Shown here piece by piece: positions 22,313-30,335 of a stretch of 38,419 nt of DNA (within the stretch, counting starts at the first letter, position 1; each line of letters starts with the position of its first letter). The DNA is taken from positions 1 through 38,419 of the forward strand of contig JBQTIB010000020.1 of NCBI GenBank assembly GCA_052389435.1, in the 5' to 3' direction. The notes under the pieces were generated by a model. The model was not told the origin of the DNA. It searched no databases and was given only the letters and a program-made list of their open reading frames with translations. Source of the stretch: JBQTKD01 sp052389435. GTDB taxonomy: Bacteria; Actinomycetota; Actinomycetes; Sporichthyales; Sporichthyaceae. Made by a program: the position numbers and the translations under genes.

Positions 22313-23130
22313 TGGGCGAGTCCGAAGGATCGACGACCCCGGGCCGACACGGTCGCCCGGCGACGGCCCCGGCCCTCGAGGCGGGCGGACTTTCGCTGCG
22401 CTTCGGTGGCGTGAAGGCCCTCGACGACGTCGGCTTCGCGATCGCTCCCGGGGCCATTCACGCCCTGATCGGCCCGAACGGCGCCGGCAAGTCCACCTGC
22501 TTCAACGTGCTGTCCGGGGTCTACCGACCGGACGCCGGCCAGGTGCGGCTCAAGGGCGAGGTCGTCACCGGACTGAAGCCCCATCAGCTGGCCGGACGCG
22601 GTCTCGGGCGCTCCTTCCAGAACCTCGCGCTGTCCGCGCACTCCACCGTGCTCGACAACGTCATGCTCGCCCGCCACTGCCGTACCCGCGGCGGGTTTCT
22701 CGCCGCCGGCGTGCGATGGCCGTCGATGCTGCGCGAGCAGGCCAAACACCGGGCCCGCGTCGAGGAGATCTGCGCCTTCGTCGGCATCGAACGACTGCTG
22801 CACACCCCCGCGGGGGTGCTGTCCTACGGAGACTCCAAGCGCGTCGACATCGCACGCGCCCTGGCCACCGAACCGGACGTACTGCTGCTCGACGAACCGG
22901 CCGCCGGGATGAACGCCGGCGAAACCGCCGAGATGGCCGAGCTCATCAAGGAGGTCCGCGGCGCGCTGGACCTGTCCGTGCTGCTCGTCGAGCACGACAT
23001 GAACCTGGTGATGGGCATTGCCGACTCCATCACCGTCCTGGACTTCGGCAAGGTCGTCGCCGACGGCACGCCCGAGCAGGTCCGCAACGACCCCGAGGTG
23101 ATCCGGGCCTACCTGGGAGATTCCACATGA
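22312..23130 (+). CDS. livG: Branched-chain amino acid-type ABC transporter ATPase (LivG-like)
   Basis: 272 residues. Walker A GPNGAGKST near residue 61, the Q-loop segment GLGRSFQNLALS, signature LSYGDSKRVDIARAL near 167 (Asp-Ser in place of the common Gln-Gln) and Walker B LLLLDEPAAGMN near 187, followed by the LivG-type VEHDMNLVMGIAD. ATG at 22312 overlaps the LivF stop and follows GGCAGGG; a GTG at 22300 is an alternative. The N-terminal 25 residues are Gly/Pro-rich. It forms the second ATPase of the importer. Confidence 0.88.
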   Translation: MGESEGSTTPGRHGRPATAPALEAGGLSLRFGGVKALDDVGFAIAPGAIHALIGPNGAGKSTCFNVLSGVYRPDAGQVRLKGEVVTGLKPHQLAGRGLGRSFQNLALSAHSTVLDNVMLARHCRTRGGFLAAGVRWPSMLREQAKHRARVEEICAFVGIERLLHTPAGVLSYGDSKRVDIARALATEPDVLLLDEPAAGMNAGETAEMAELIKEVRGALDLSVLLVEHDMNLVMGIADSITVLDFGKVVADGTPEQVRNDPEVIRAYLGDST

Positions 23131-24005
23131 CGACGTTCATCCAGGTGATGGTGAACGGCTTGGGGAAGGGCGCGGTGTACGCGCTCCTTGCGCTCGGCTT
23201 CGTCATCATCTTCAAGGCCAGCGGGGTCCTGAACTTCGCGCACGGGTCGCTGGTGCTGCTCGGCGGCTACGTCGCGGTGCGTACCGAGGAGGACCTCGGC
23301 TTCGGCGGATCGGCGCTCCTGGGCATCGCGATCGCCGGTCTGGGTGCGCTGGTCATCGAGCGGGTGTTCATCGCCCGAAGACCCCTGGCCGACCCGATCG
23401 CCTTGGCGCTGCTCACCATCGGCGTCGACGTGATCATGACCGAGGAGATCATCCGGCGCCTCGGCGTCGAGGTGCCCTTCCTCGGCAAGCCCTACGACAG
23501 CAAGCCCGTGCAGGTCGGCGACATCACCTTCTTCCGGGCGCAGTTGATCGCCCTGGCCGTCGGCGCCGTGCTCGTGACCGCGTTCTTCATCGCCTTCCGC
23601 TTCTCCACCTGGGGCGTAGCGATGCGCGCGCAGGCCGAGAACCGAGAGGCCGCGGCGCTCATGGGCATCAGCCGAGGCCGAGTCACCGCGATCGCCTGGG
23701 TGGTCGCCGGCGTCCTCGCCGGGGTCGCCGTGCTGTTCCTGGCCACGCAGGACTTCTCCGGCTCGGGCCTGTCCCGCGGCACTCACGCGGTCGCCCTGAT
23801 CGCCTTCCCCGCCGCCATCATCGGCGGGCTCGACTCCACCGCCGGTGCCATCGTCGGGGGCCTGATCGTGGGCCTGACCGAGGCGATGAGCGCCCAGTAC
23901 GTCTCCTTCGAGTTCTCCAAGGTGGCTGTCTACATTGTGATGCTCCTCGTGCTGGTGGCGGCACCCGCCGGGCTGTTCGGTACGAGGGAGCGCACACGTG
24001 TCTGA
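23127..24005 (+). CDS. livH: Branched-chain amino acid-type ABC permease (LivH-like)
   Basis: 292 residues, an inner-membrane permease with about eight hydrophobic segments. The N-terminus VMVNGLGKGAVYALLALGFV with FKASGVLNFAHGSLVLLGGY is the LivH hallmark. The cytoplasmic loop MRAQAENREAAALMGISRGR contacts the ATPase, and the last helices end in VAAPAGLFG. ATG at 23127 overlaps the LivG stop by four bases (ATGA). Confidence 0.9.
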   Translation: MTTFIQVMVNGLGKGAVYALLALGFVIIFKASGVLNFAHGSLVLLGGYVAVRTEEDLGFGGSALLGIAIAGLGALVIERVFIARRPLADPIALALLTIGVDVIMTEEIIRRLGVEVPFLGKPYDSKPVQVGDITFFRAQLIALAVGAVLVTAFFIAFRFSTWGVAMRAQAENREAAALMGISRGRVTAIAWVVAGVLAGVAVLFLATQDFSGSGLSRGTHAVALIAFPAAIIGGLDSTAGAIVGGLIVGLTEAMSAQYVSFEFSKVAVYIVMLLVLVAAPAGLFGTRERTRV

Positions 24006-25131
24006 ACAGTCGGGGGGCTCCGCCCTCCAACGGCCTCCCAGAGGCGCTCCGAGCGTGGACCTCTGGCGCGGGCGTGCGCTGCGCGCGGCACCTCTGGTGC
24101 TGCTTGTCCTGGTGCTGGCCACCCCGCCGATGTTCGCCTCGGACTCCTGGCTGCGGGTCGGGCAGTTCGTGATGATCGGAGCCGTCGGCGCGATCGGCCT
24201 GACCCTGCTCACCGGCCAGGCGGGCCAGCTCTCGCTCGCCACGCCGTTCTTCATGTTCATCGGCGGAGCCGCGTACTGCGTGCTGGCCGCCCCCGATCGC
24301 GAGGACGAACTGGGGTTCGGGCTGCCCTCGCTCGTGGCCCTGGTGGGCGCGGTGGGGTTCTCGGCGCTGCTCGGGCTCGCGTTCGCGCCCGTGGCCGGGC
24401 GAGTGCGCGGGGTCTACCTCGGCGTCGCGTCGCTGTCGCTGGTCTACGTCGGGCTCTACCTCGGCCAGCAGTGGACCTCGATCAGCGGCGGAACGGCGAG
24501 CGGACGCCCGTCCCCGGATCTGAACGTGCTCGGGTGGAAGGTGCTCACCGGAGGGGACCGCCAGGAACGCGTCTGGTACCTGTTCCTGTTCTTCACCGTG
24601 GCCGCGGCCCTGCTCGCCGCGGGCGCCGTGCGCAGCCGACCCGGACGAGCCTGGCGGGCGATCCGCGACAACGAGTCCGCCGCCTCCGCCCTCGGTGTGC
24701 CGGTGACCCGGGTCCGGGCCGAGGCCTTTGCCATCTCTTCCGGCTTCGCCGGTCTGGCCGGCGTGATGACCGTACTGTGGTACCGGCTGCTCAAGCCCGA
24801 CGAGAGCGAGTTCGCCGGGACCTACAGCATCACCGTGGCGATCGCCTTCCTGGCCATGGTTCTGATCGGTGGCCTGGGCTCGGTCGGCGGCGCGATCGCC
24901 GGTGCCGTCCTGGTCAACGGTCTACCGCTGGCGCTGAACCTGTGGATCGGCGGCGGCGCCCTGTTCGGGTCCGGCCCCACCGCCGTGACCCCGTTCATCT
25001 TCACCACGTTCGTCTACGGCACCGCGATCATCCTGGTCGTTCTGTTCGAGCCCGGAGGACTGGCCGCACTCGGTCGCCGGGCGAACCGGCTGATCGCGGA
25101 CCGACTGCCCGTGCCCTCGAAAGGAAACTGA
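23998..25131 (+). CDS. livM: Branched-chain amino acid-type ABC permease (LivM-like)
   Basis: 377 residues, the second permease. Family features are LLTGQAGQLSLATPFFMFIG near 70-90, VAGRVRGVYLGVASLSLVYV near 130-150, the ATPase contact loop AIRDNESAASALGVPVTRVR near 220, and the final FEPGGLAALGRR. GTG at 23998 lies inside the LivH frame, eight bases overlapping. No fused ATPase domain is present, consistent with separate LivF and LivG genes. Confidence 0.9.
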   Translation: MSEQSGGSALQRPPRGAPSVDLWRGRALRAAPLVLLVLVLATPPMFASDSWLRVGQFVMIGAVGAIGLTLLTGQAGQLSLATPFFMFIGGAAYCVLAAPDREDELGFGLPSLVALVGAVGFSALLGLAFAPVAGRVRGVYLGVASLSLVYVGLYLGQQWTSISGGTASGRPSPDLNVLGWKVLTGGDRQERVWYLFLFFTVAAALLAAGAVRSRPGRAWRAIRDNESAASALGVPVTRVRAEAFAISSGFAGLAGVMTVLWYRLLKPDESEFAGTYSITVAIAFLAMVLIGGLGSVGGAIAGAVLVNGLPLALNLWIGGGALFGSGPTAVTPFIFTTFVYGTAIILVVLFEPGGLAALGRRANRLIADRLPVPSKGN

Positions 25132-26390
25132 TGATGCGTAGAACGTCGCTGTCGGCGATGGCCGTCTCCGCCGCGCTCGTGCTCGCCGCCTGTGGCGGCG
25201 GCGGAGGGGACTCCACCGAGGCCGAGGCCGGCGCGGACGGGGTCAAGACCGGCCCCGGGGTCTCCGCCGACACCATCACCCTCGGAGTCATGACCGACCT
25301 GTCCGGGCCGTTCAAGGAGTTCTCGACCACGCTGCAGGCCGGCCACAAGATCTGGGCCGACGAGGTCAACGCCGCCGGCGGCGTGTGCGGTCGGCAGATC
25401 AAGATCGAAACGCTCGACCACGGCTACGGCGCCCCGCAGGCCACCACCCAGTTCCCGGACCTCGAGCCCAAGGTCGCCGGCTTCCTCGAACTGCTCGGTT
25501 CGCCGATGCTCGCCGCGCTCAAGGCCGACATCGACGAGAAGAAGGTCACCACGCTGGCCGTCTCGTGGAGTTCGGTGCTGCTCGACCAGCAGTACCTGCT
25601 CATCGTCGGCACCACCTACGACATCGAGATGATCAACGGGCTGAGCTACCTGCTCGAAAAGGGCGACATCAAGGACGGCGACACGATCGGGCACATCTAC
25701 ATCGACGGCGAGTACGGCGGCAACGGCCTGCTCGGTGCGCAGTACTTCGCCAAGCAGCACAACATGAAGCTCGAAGAGGCCCGTGTCACCTCCTCCGACA
25801 CGGACATGAAGGGCATCGTCACCAAGCTCAAGGGCCAGGGAGTCAAGGCCATCGGCCTGACCACCACGCCCGCGCAGACCGCGTCGGTCGCGGTGAACAA
25901 CGTGGCGCTCGGCCTCGACGTGCCGATGATGGGCAACAACCCGACCATCGACCCCCCGCGCCTGGAAAGCCCCGCGGCGAGTTCGTTCGGCAAGCTCTAC
26001 ATCGCGGCCAGCGCCGTGCCGTACGCCTCCGACGTTCCGAAGGCGAAGTTCGTCGCCGACGCGTTCGCCAAGGTGAGCGAGGGCGCCAAGCCGTTCTTCA
26101 CCGCCCAGTTCGGCTACGCCAGCGGCGTCATCTGGGACCAGATCCTGGAGAAGGCGTGCGCCGCGAAGGACCTCACGCGCGACGGAATCCACGCCGCGGT
26201 GAAGGCCAGCACGAGCCTGGGCACCGAGAAGCTGCTGCCCGAACTGGACTACTCCAAGCTCGGCTCGCCGCCCTCGCGCCAGGTCTACGTCGCGCAGGTC
26301 GACAAGAACGCCCCCGGCGGCCTCAAGCAGGTCAAGAGCCTGTTCGAGTCCGCGGACGCCAAGTCCTACAAGGCTCCCAAGGAGTCCTGA
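25131..26390 (+). CDS. Periplasmic-binding-type lipoprotein of the ABC importer (LivK/Peripla_BP_6 family)
   Basis: 419 residues. An N-terminal lipoprotein signal with lipobox LAAC (Cys21), a Gly/Glu-rich linker, then a substrate-binding fold beginning DTITLGVMTDLSGPFKEFST. The phrase INGLSYLLEKGDIKDGDTIG and a segment TDMKGIVTKLKGQGVKAIGL fit the type I binding protein core. It captures the ligand outside the cell and delivers it to LivHM. Ligand residues cannot be assigned. ATG at 25131 overlaps the LivM stop and follows AAAGGAAAC. In actinobacteria many such proteins near catabolic islands bind aromatic acids, amides or short-chain acids rather than leucine. The gene converges on a hydrolase with seven bases between them. 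Confidence 0.87.
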   Translation: MMRRTSLSAMAVSAALVLAACGGGGGDSTEAEAGADGVKTGPGVSADTITLGVMTDLSGPFKEFSTTLQAGHKIWADEVNAAGGVCGRQIKIETLDHGYGAPQATTQFPDLEPKVAGFLELLGSPMLAALKADIDEKKVTTLAVSWSSVLLDQQYLLIVGTTYDIEMINGLSYLLEKGDIKDGDTIGHIYIDGEYGGNGLLGAQYFAKQHNMKLEEARVTSSDTDMKGIVTKLKGQGVKAIGLTTTPAQTASVAVNNVALGLDVPMMGNNPTIDPPRLESPAASSFGKLYIAASAVPYASDVPKAKFVADAFAKVSEGAKPFFTAQFGYASGVIWDQILEKACAAKDLTRDGIHAAVKASTSLGTEKLLPELDYSKLGSPPSRQVYVAQVDKNAPGGLKQVKSLFESADAKSYKAPKES

Positions 26391-26397
26391 CGGTTGG

Positions 26398-27294
26398 TCA
26401 GTTCCTGTTGATGGCGGCCACCAGGTCCGCGACGCACTCGTCGCCCGCGGCCAGGTAGCCCGCCAGCAGATGGAAGACGTGCCACAGTCCGGGGTAGTCG
26501 GTGTGTTCCACGGCTACCCCGGCGGCGCGTGCAGCCTCGACGAGCGCGAGGCCGTCGGGCCGTAGCGAGTCCAGGCCCGCGGTGTGCACGATCATCGTCG
26601 GCAGCCCGGACAGGTCGGTGTGCAGCGGCGAGACGCCGGGGTCCTCGCCCGTGTGCGGGGCGTAGAGCTCGCCGAAGGCCGCGATGTCGTGCGGATTCAG
26701 CAGCGGGTCCCGGCCCGGGGGCTCGTCGCGCCAGCCGGCCTTCTGCGTCAGGTCGACGAACGGCATGGACAGCGCCAGACAGCGCGGCTTCTCGCCCTCG
26801 CCCTTGAGTCGCTGAGCCAATGCGAGCGAAAGCCCGGCGCCGGCCGAGTCGCCCGCGAGCACGATCCGGTTCGCCGGCGTGCCTCCCGCGCGTAGGGCCT
26901 TCCAGGCCGCGTAGGCGTCGTCGAGCGCCGCGGGGAACGGGTGCTCCGGCGCCATCCGGTAGTCGAGCACGAGGGCCGGAAGGCCGGTGCCGAGCGCAAG
27001 ACGTGTGGCGACGGGCCGGTGCGATTTCGCCGAACCGACGACGTACCCGCCGCCGTGCAGGTACAGGATCGCGCCGTCGACGGGATCGGGATCGACGCTC
27101 GGATCGATCCGCAGCGCCGCAACGCCACCGAGCTTCCCCCACCGCGTGGTGGTGCCCCGCGGCCACGGCACGGTCCCCACGATCAGGTTCGCCGAGACCC
27201 GCCGCACGCCCAACGGCGTCGAGGGATGCAGGACCGCTCTTCGCACCACCGGCATCGCCGCTTGCATGACGGGGGTGGGCAGGCGCAGCTTCAT
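26398..27294 (-). CDS. Alpha/beta hydrolase fold-3 (hormone-sensitive lipase family) esterase
   Basis: 298 residues. The HSL oxyanion motif HGGGYVVGS is near 80, the nucleophile elbow GDSAGAG near 148 (Ser about 150), the acid in TAGLDSLRPDG near 238, and the histidine in YPGLWHVFHLL near 267, so the catalytic triad is complete. It is expected to hydrolyse short-chain esters or lactones in the cytoplasm; there is no signal peptide. It lies 36 bp downstream of the four-gene array of TIMP-like/propeller proteins on the same strand, so it could be the last gene of that transcript, but no functional link is evident. Confidence 0.85.
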   Translation of the reverse strand: MKLRLPTPVMQAAMPVVRRAVLHPSTPLGVRRVSANLIVGTVPWPRGTTTRWGKLGGVAALRIDPSVDPDPVDGAILYLHGGGYVVGSAKSHRPVATRLALGTGLPALVLDYRMAPEHPFPAALDDAYAAWKALRAGGTPANRIVLAGDSAGAGLSLALAQRLKGEGEKPRCLALSMPFVDLTQKAGWRDEPPGRDPLLNPHDIAAFGELYAPHTGEDPGVSPLHTDLSGLPTMIVHTAGLDSLRPDGLALVEAARAAGVAVEHTDYPGLWHVFHLLAGYLAAGDECVADLVAAINRN

Positions 27295-27330
27295 CGCTCT
27301 CCTCGTGACTCTCCGGTGGCTAGGGCGAAT

Positions 27331-28875
27331 CTATGCACTGCGGCCGCGCGCCGCCCCCAAGCCCATGCCCAACACGGTCACCGCGAGCCCGCAGAGGACC
27401 AGCGGCAGGCTGTCGTCGGTCGAACCCGCGCCGCTGGTGGAGACTCGCAGCGCCGCCAACCGGCGGGTGTCGCCCGCGTCCGCGGCGAAGCCGGTCGGGC
27501 CGAGCGGAAGGATCTCCTCCGCCATCGCCAGCCAGAGGTCGTCCAGGGACCGCGAAGGACCGGTGGGGGCGCTGAGCACCGGGCGGGTGCCGCCGCCGTA
27601 GCCGGAGCTTCCGTAGCCGACGACGGTGTCGCCGACGACGGTGAGACGCAGCCCGAGAGGCGCGGGGCGAGTGCCGATCGGGCGCAGGTCGCGGTCGAGT
27701 AGGTGGACCACGCCGGGCGTGAACTCCTCGAATCGGTTGCGGTGCCCCACCCGCACGGCCAGCCGACCGGCGGAGTCCCAGGCGATCCGGTCCGCGCTTC
27801 GGTCGGGAGTCCAGGAGGCGAGTACCCGGCCGTCGCGGAGGTCCAGGGTCACGACGATCTGGCGTCCGAGGTTCTCGTCGTAGCCAGGCCCGACGGGCTC
27901 GGCACGGTCCCTGCCGAGCACCGCGACGGTGGTGCCGCTCGGGTCGACGGCCAAGTCCCCGATGCCCTCGAGCATCCGCAGGGGAGCAAGCTTCCTGACC
28001 GCACCGGTGGCGTCGACGTGGGCCACGTACTCGCTGCCCCTGCTGCCGGCCCGGGTCCCGTAGCCGTCGCCCGCCAGTGCCTGCAGATGGGAGTCCAGGC
28101 GGATCGACAGGTCCGCCACTCGCCGCACTTGGTCGCCGCGGACCTCGAACAGGCCGGTCGTCTTCGGAACCCCGCCGGCGCCGAAGAACTGCACGCGGCT
28201 TCCGTCGGCGTCGAGGCAGCGCGGCCGCGACGGGCTGCCGAACTCCTTCGTCGACAGCACGACCGTGCGGCGAGTCGCCAACGTGCGGGTGTCCAGAACG
28301 GTGAGTTCGACGGCGGCGGGACCGGGGCTTCGGTCGAACCCAATGGTCGCCATCCTCGTGCCGCCGGGGCAGATCGCCGCCCCGTCGGTCGTTCCGTCGC
28401 TCTTCTTCCAGGCGACCACCCGCCCGCCGGCGTCGACGGCGGCCAGGCGGTTGCCGCCGAACCGCCCGGCGACCACCGCGACGGGTTCGCCGGCCGTCGC
28501 CGCGGGAAGGCCGCGGACTGCGGTCAGGGTGGCGCCGACTTCCATCTGGCGGCAGTAGTTGTCCCACCCCCAGGACGCGTCCTCGTCCCCGCGCATCGTG
28601 ACCGCGAGCGTCTGGCCGATGCTCCCGCCGAGATCGCACCCGTCCCCCTCGGACTCCACGATCCGGTCCGGCAGTGGACGGTTGGACGTCTCCACCTGGT
28701 AGGTGACCTCGAAGTTGCGCCGAGCGACGACGGTGAGCACGGCGATGGTGTGACCCGCCCTCACTTCCTCGGTGGGTTGGGGAATGGGACAACTGCAGGC
28801 CGCCGCGGGCTCGGCCAGCCAGGTCAGCGGTACGGTCAGTGCGGCGGCGAGGGCGAGCGCCGTACGGCGGATCAC
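27331..28875 (-). CDS. Exported NTR/TIMP-like-beta-propeller protein, paralogue A
   Basis: 514 residues, last of four tandem paralogues. GTG at 28875 overlaps the stop of paralogue B (GTGA). A signal peptide (residues 1-26) ends AAA before C27, giving a mature N-terminus C-S-C-P. C27, C29, C80 and C108 follow the spacing of netrin-like (TIMP) domains, in which the first Cys pairs with the third and the second with the fourth. From about 125 to 440 there are repeated strands with Asp/Gly turns (GGNRLAAVDAGGRVVAWKKS, then DLAVDPSGTTVAVLGRDRAE), a predicted propeller. Two further conserved cysteines occur in ICPGG and PRCLDADG. The chain ends with one membrane helix (LVLCGLAVTVLGMGLGAAR) and basic residues. 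It is probably a surface-anchored protein facing outward; no enzymatic motif is seen. Confidence 0.72.
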   Translation of the reverse strand: MIRRTALALAAALTVPLTWLAEPAAACSCPIPQPTEEVRAGHTIAVLTVVARRNFEVTYQVETSNRPLPDRIVESEGDGCDLGGSIGQTLAVTMRGDEDASWGWDNYCRQMEVGATLTAVRGLPAATAGEPVAVVAGRFGGNRLAAVDAGGRVVAWKKSDGTTDGAAICPGGTRMATIGFDRSPGPAAVELTVLDTRTLATRRTVVLSTKEFGSPSRPRCLDADGSRVQFFGAGGVPKTTGLFEVRGDQVRRVADLSIRLDSHLQALAGDGYGTRAGSRGSEYVAHVDATGAVRKLAPLRMLEGIGDLAVDPSGTTVAVLGRDRAEPVGPGYDENLGRQIVVTLDLRDGRVLASWTPDRSADRIAWDSAGRLAVRVGHRNRFEEFTPGVVHLLDRDLRPIGTRPAPLGLRLTVVGDTVVGYGSSGYGGGTRPVLSAPTGPSRSLDDLWLAMAEEILPLGPTGFAADAGDTRRLAALRVSTSGAGSTDDSLPLVLCGLAVTVLGMGLGAARGRSA

Positions 28876-30335
28876 CGGCGCCGCTCGCGTGCGCGGGCGA
28901 ACCCGAGCCCACCGACGACGACGGCTAGGCCGGCGAAGACGGCCGGAGTCGCGCCCGCCGTCGAGATCGGGGCTACCGCCTCGGGCGGAGCAGCGTCCAG
29001 CGGCGCCAGGCTCCACGCTCCGGCGAGCCACGGGTTGTCGACCGTGCGGAGTCGGTCGCCGTGGGCGACGACGAGCCGACCCTGGCCGAAGGTCACCGGG
29101 CGGTCCTCAAGGCTGGCCAATCCACTGCCCGTACCGGCGGGGTGGGTCTCGAGCAGCCGAAGGCCTGCGTCGCGCACCTCCAGAGTGCCCGCCCGGTAGT
29201 CGTAGGCGCTGTTCACGTGCCCGGTGCGGACGAGCAGACGCCCGTCGCGGGTCCAGGCGATCGACTCCGCATGCCGGTCGGGGTGCACGCGGGCCAGTTC
29301 GGCGCCGGAGCGGGGATCGAAGACGACGACGGTGTTGGGCGCCATCCGGCCCCAGCCCGGGACGTCGTCGAACTCGTGCGGGCCCGGGACGGTCAGCACC
29401 GCTGCGGCGAGGGACTGATCGGGAGCGATCGCGAGGCGATGGACCGACGTCGCGCCGGCGAACTCCGCGACCTCGCGCGCGTTCCCGTCGGGGGAGACGT
29501 GGACGAGGTGGGAGCGGGCCGGCTCCGAGCGGTCGGTCGTCCAGTCCAGGAAGCCGTCGAAGTCGACGGGGTAGTCGCCTGCGTCGTAGCCGAGCGGCCT
29601 GTCGGTCGAATCGGTCTGCGAGACCGTCACCAGCCTGCTCGTGCCGTGCGGCGAATCGTCCTCGACGATCGCCTGGACTTCGCGGCCGTCCGGGTCGGTG
29701 CACCGCAGGCCGCGGACCCAGCCGCGGCCGAACGCCGTCGAATCCAGGGTGGCGCGGACGTCGAGGGTGGCCGCGTCGTGGACGGTCAGTTCGCGGTCGG
29801 CCGAGTTCGGATCGGGGTAGGCGTGCGCGACGACGGTCCGCCCGCCGGGGCACACGGCGAGATTGACCGCCTCGCCCGGGCGTCGATCCCAGGCAACGAC
29901 CTCGCCGCGCGAGTCGATCGCGGCGAGGCGGCTGCCGCCGAAGCGACCGGCGAGCACCGCCGCGACCGGTTCGGTCGAGGTGGCCTGCGGCGCCCCGTTG
30001 AACCGGTCCAGGGTGGTGCCGAGGTCGGTCTTCGAACAGGTTGCGGCGATCCACCTGCCCTCGACCCGCTCGACGACCACCGCCGCGACGCCGTCGTAGG
30101 GAAGCTCGGCATGCCCGGCGACGGACGCTGGCAGTCGGCCGCCCTCGCGCCGTTCGACGCGGAACGCGCGCTCTCCGCCGTCGGTGTCCGTGCGGGTCAC
30201 GACGGCCAGCACCGAGCCCGACGCGAGCTTTCGCTCCACGTCCACCGGCGCGCACGAGAACGCCGACGCCGGGGACCCGAGCCAGGCGACCGGAGCGGCC
30301 AACGCCATGGCGGCCACGAGCGCGATCCGTCGCAT
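28872..30335 (-). CDS. Exported NTR/TIMP-like-beta-propeller protein, paralogue B (one disulfide lost)
   Basis: 487 residues. ATG at 30335 overlaps the stop of paralogue C (TGATG); GTG at 30338 is an alternative. The signal peptide ends ASA before F26, so the mature N-terminus is F-S-C instead of C-S-C. C28 and C100 remain; the first Cys (now F26) and the third (now in HAELPY) are both gone. The pattern is exactly what loss of one disulfide in a TIMP-type domain would leave. The propeller repeats are intact (GGSRLAAIDSRGEVVAWDRR, VTVHDAATLDVRATL) with VCPGG and LRCTDPDG. The C-terminal anchor is AVFAGLAVVVGGLGFARARE followed by RRR. Same inferred location as its neighbours, but possibly a diverged function. 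Confidence 0.72.
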   Translation of the reverse strand: MRRIALVAAMALAAPVAWLGSPASAFSCAPVDVERKLASGSVLAVVTRTDTDGGERAFRVERREGGRLPASVAGHAELPYDGVAAVVVERVEGRWIAATCSKTDLGTTLDRFNGAPQATSTEPVAAVLAGRFGGSRLAAIDSRGEVVAWDRRPGEAVNLAVCPGGRTVVAHAYPDPNSADRELTVHDAATLDVRATLDSTAFGRGWVRGLRCTDPDGREVQAIVEDDSPHGTSRLVTVSQTDSTDRPLGYDAGDYPVDFDGFLDWTTDRSEPARSHLVHVSPDGNAREVAEFAGATSVHRLAIAPDQSLAAAVLTVPGPHEFDDVPGWGRMAPNTVVVFDPRSGAELARVHPDRHAESIAWTRDGRLLVRTGHVNSAYDYRAGTLEVRDAGLRLLETHPAGTGSGLASLEDRPVTFGQGRLVVAHGDRLRTVDNPWLAGAWSLAPLDAAPPEAVAPISTAGATPAVFAGLAVVVGGLGFARARERRR

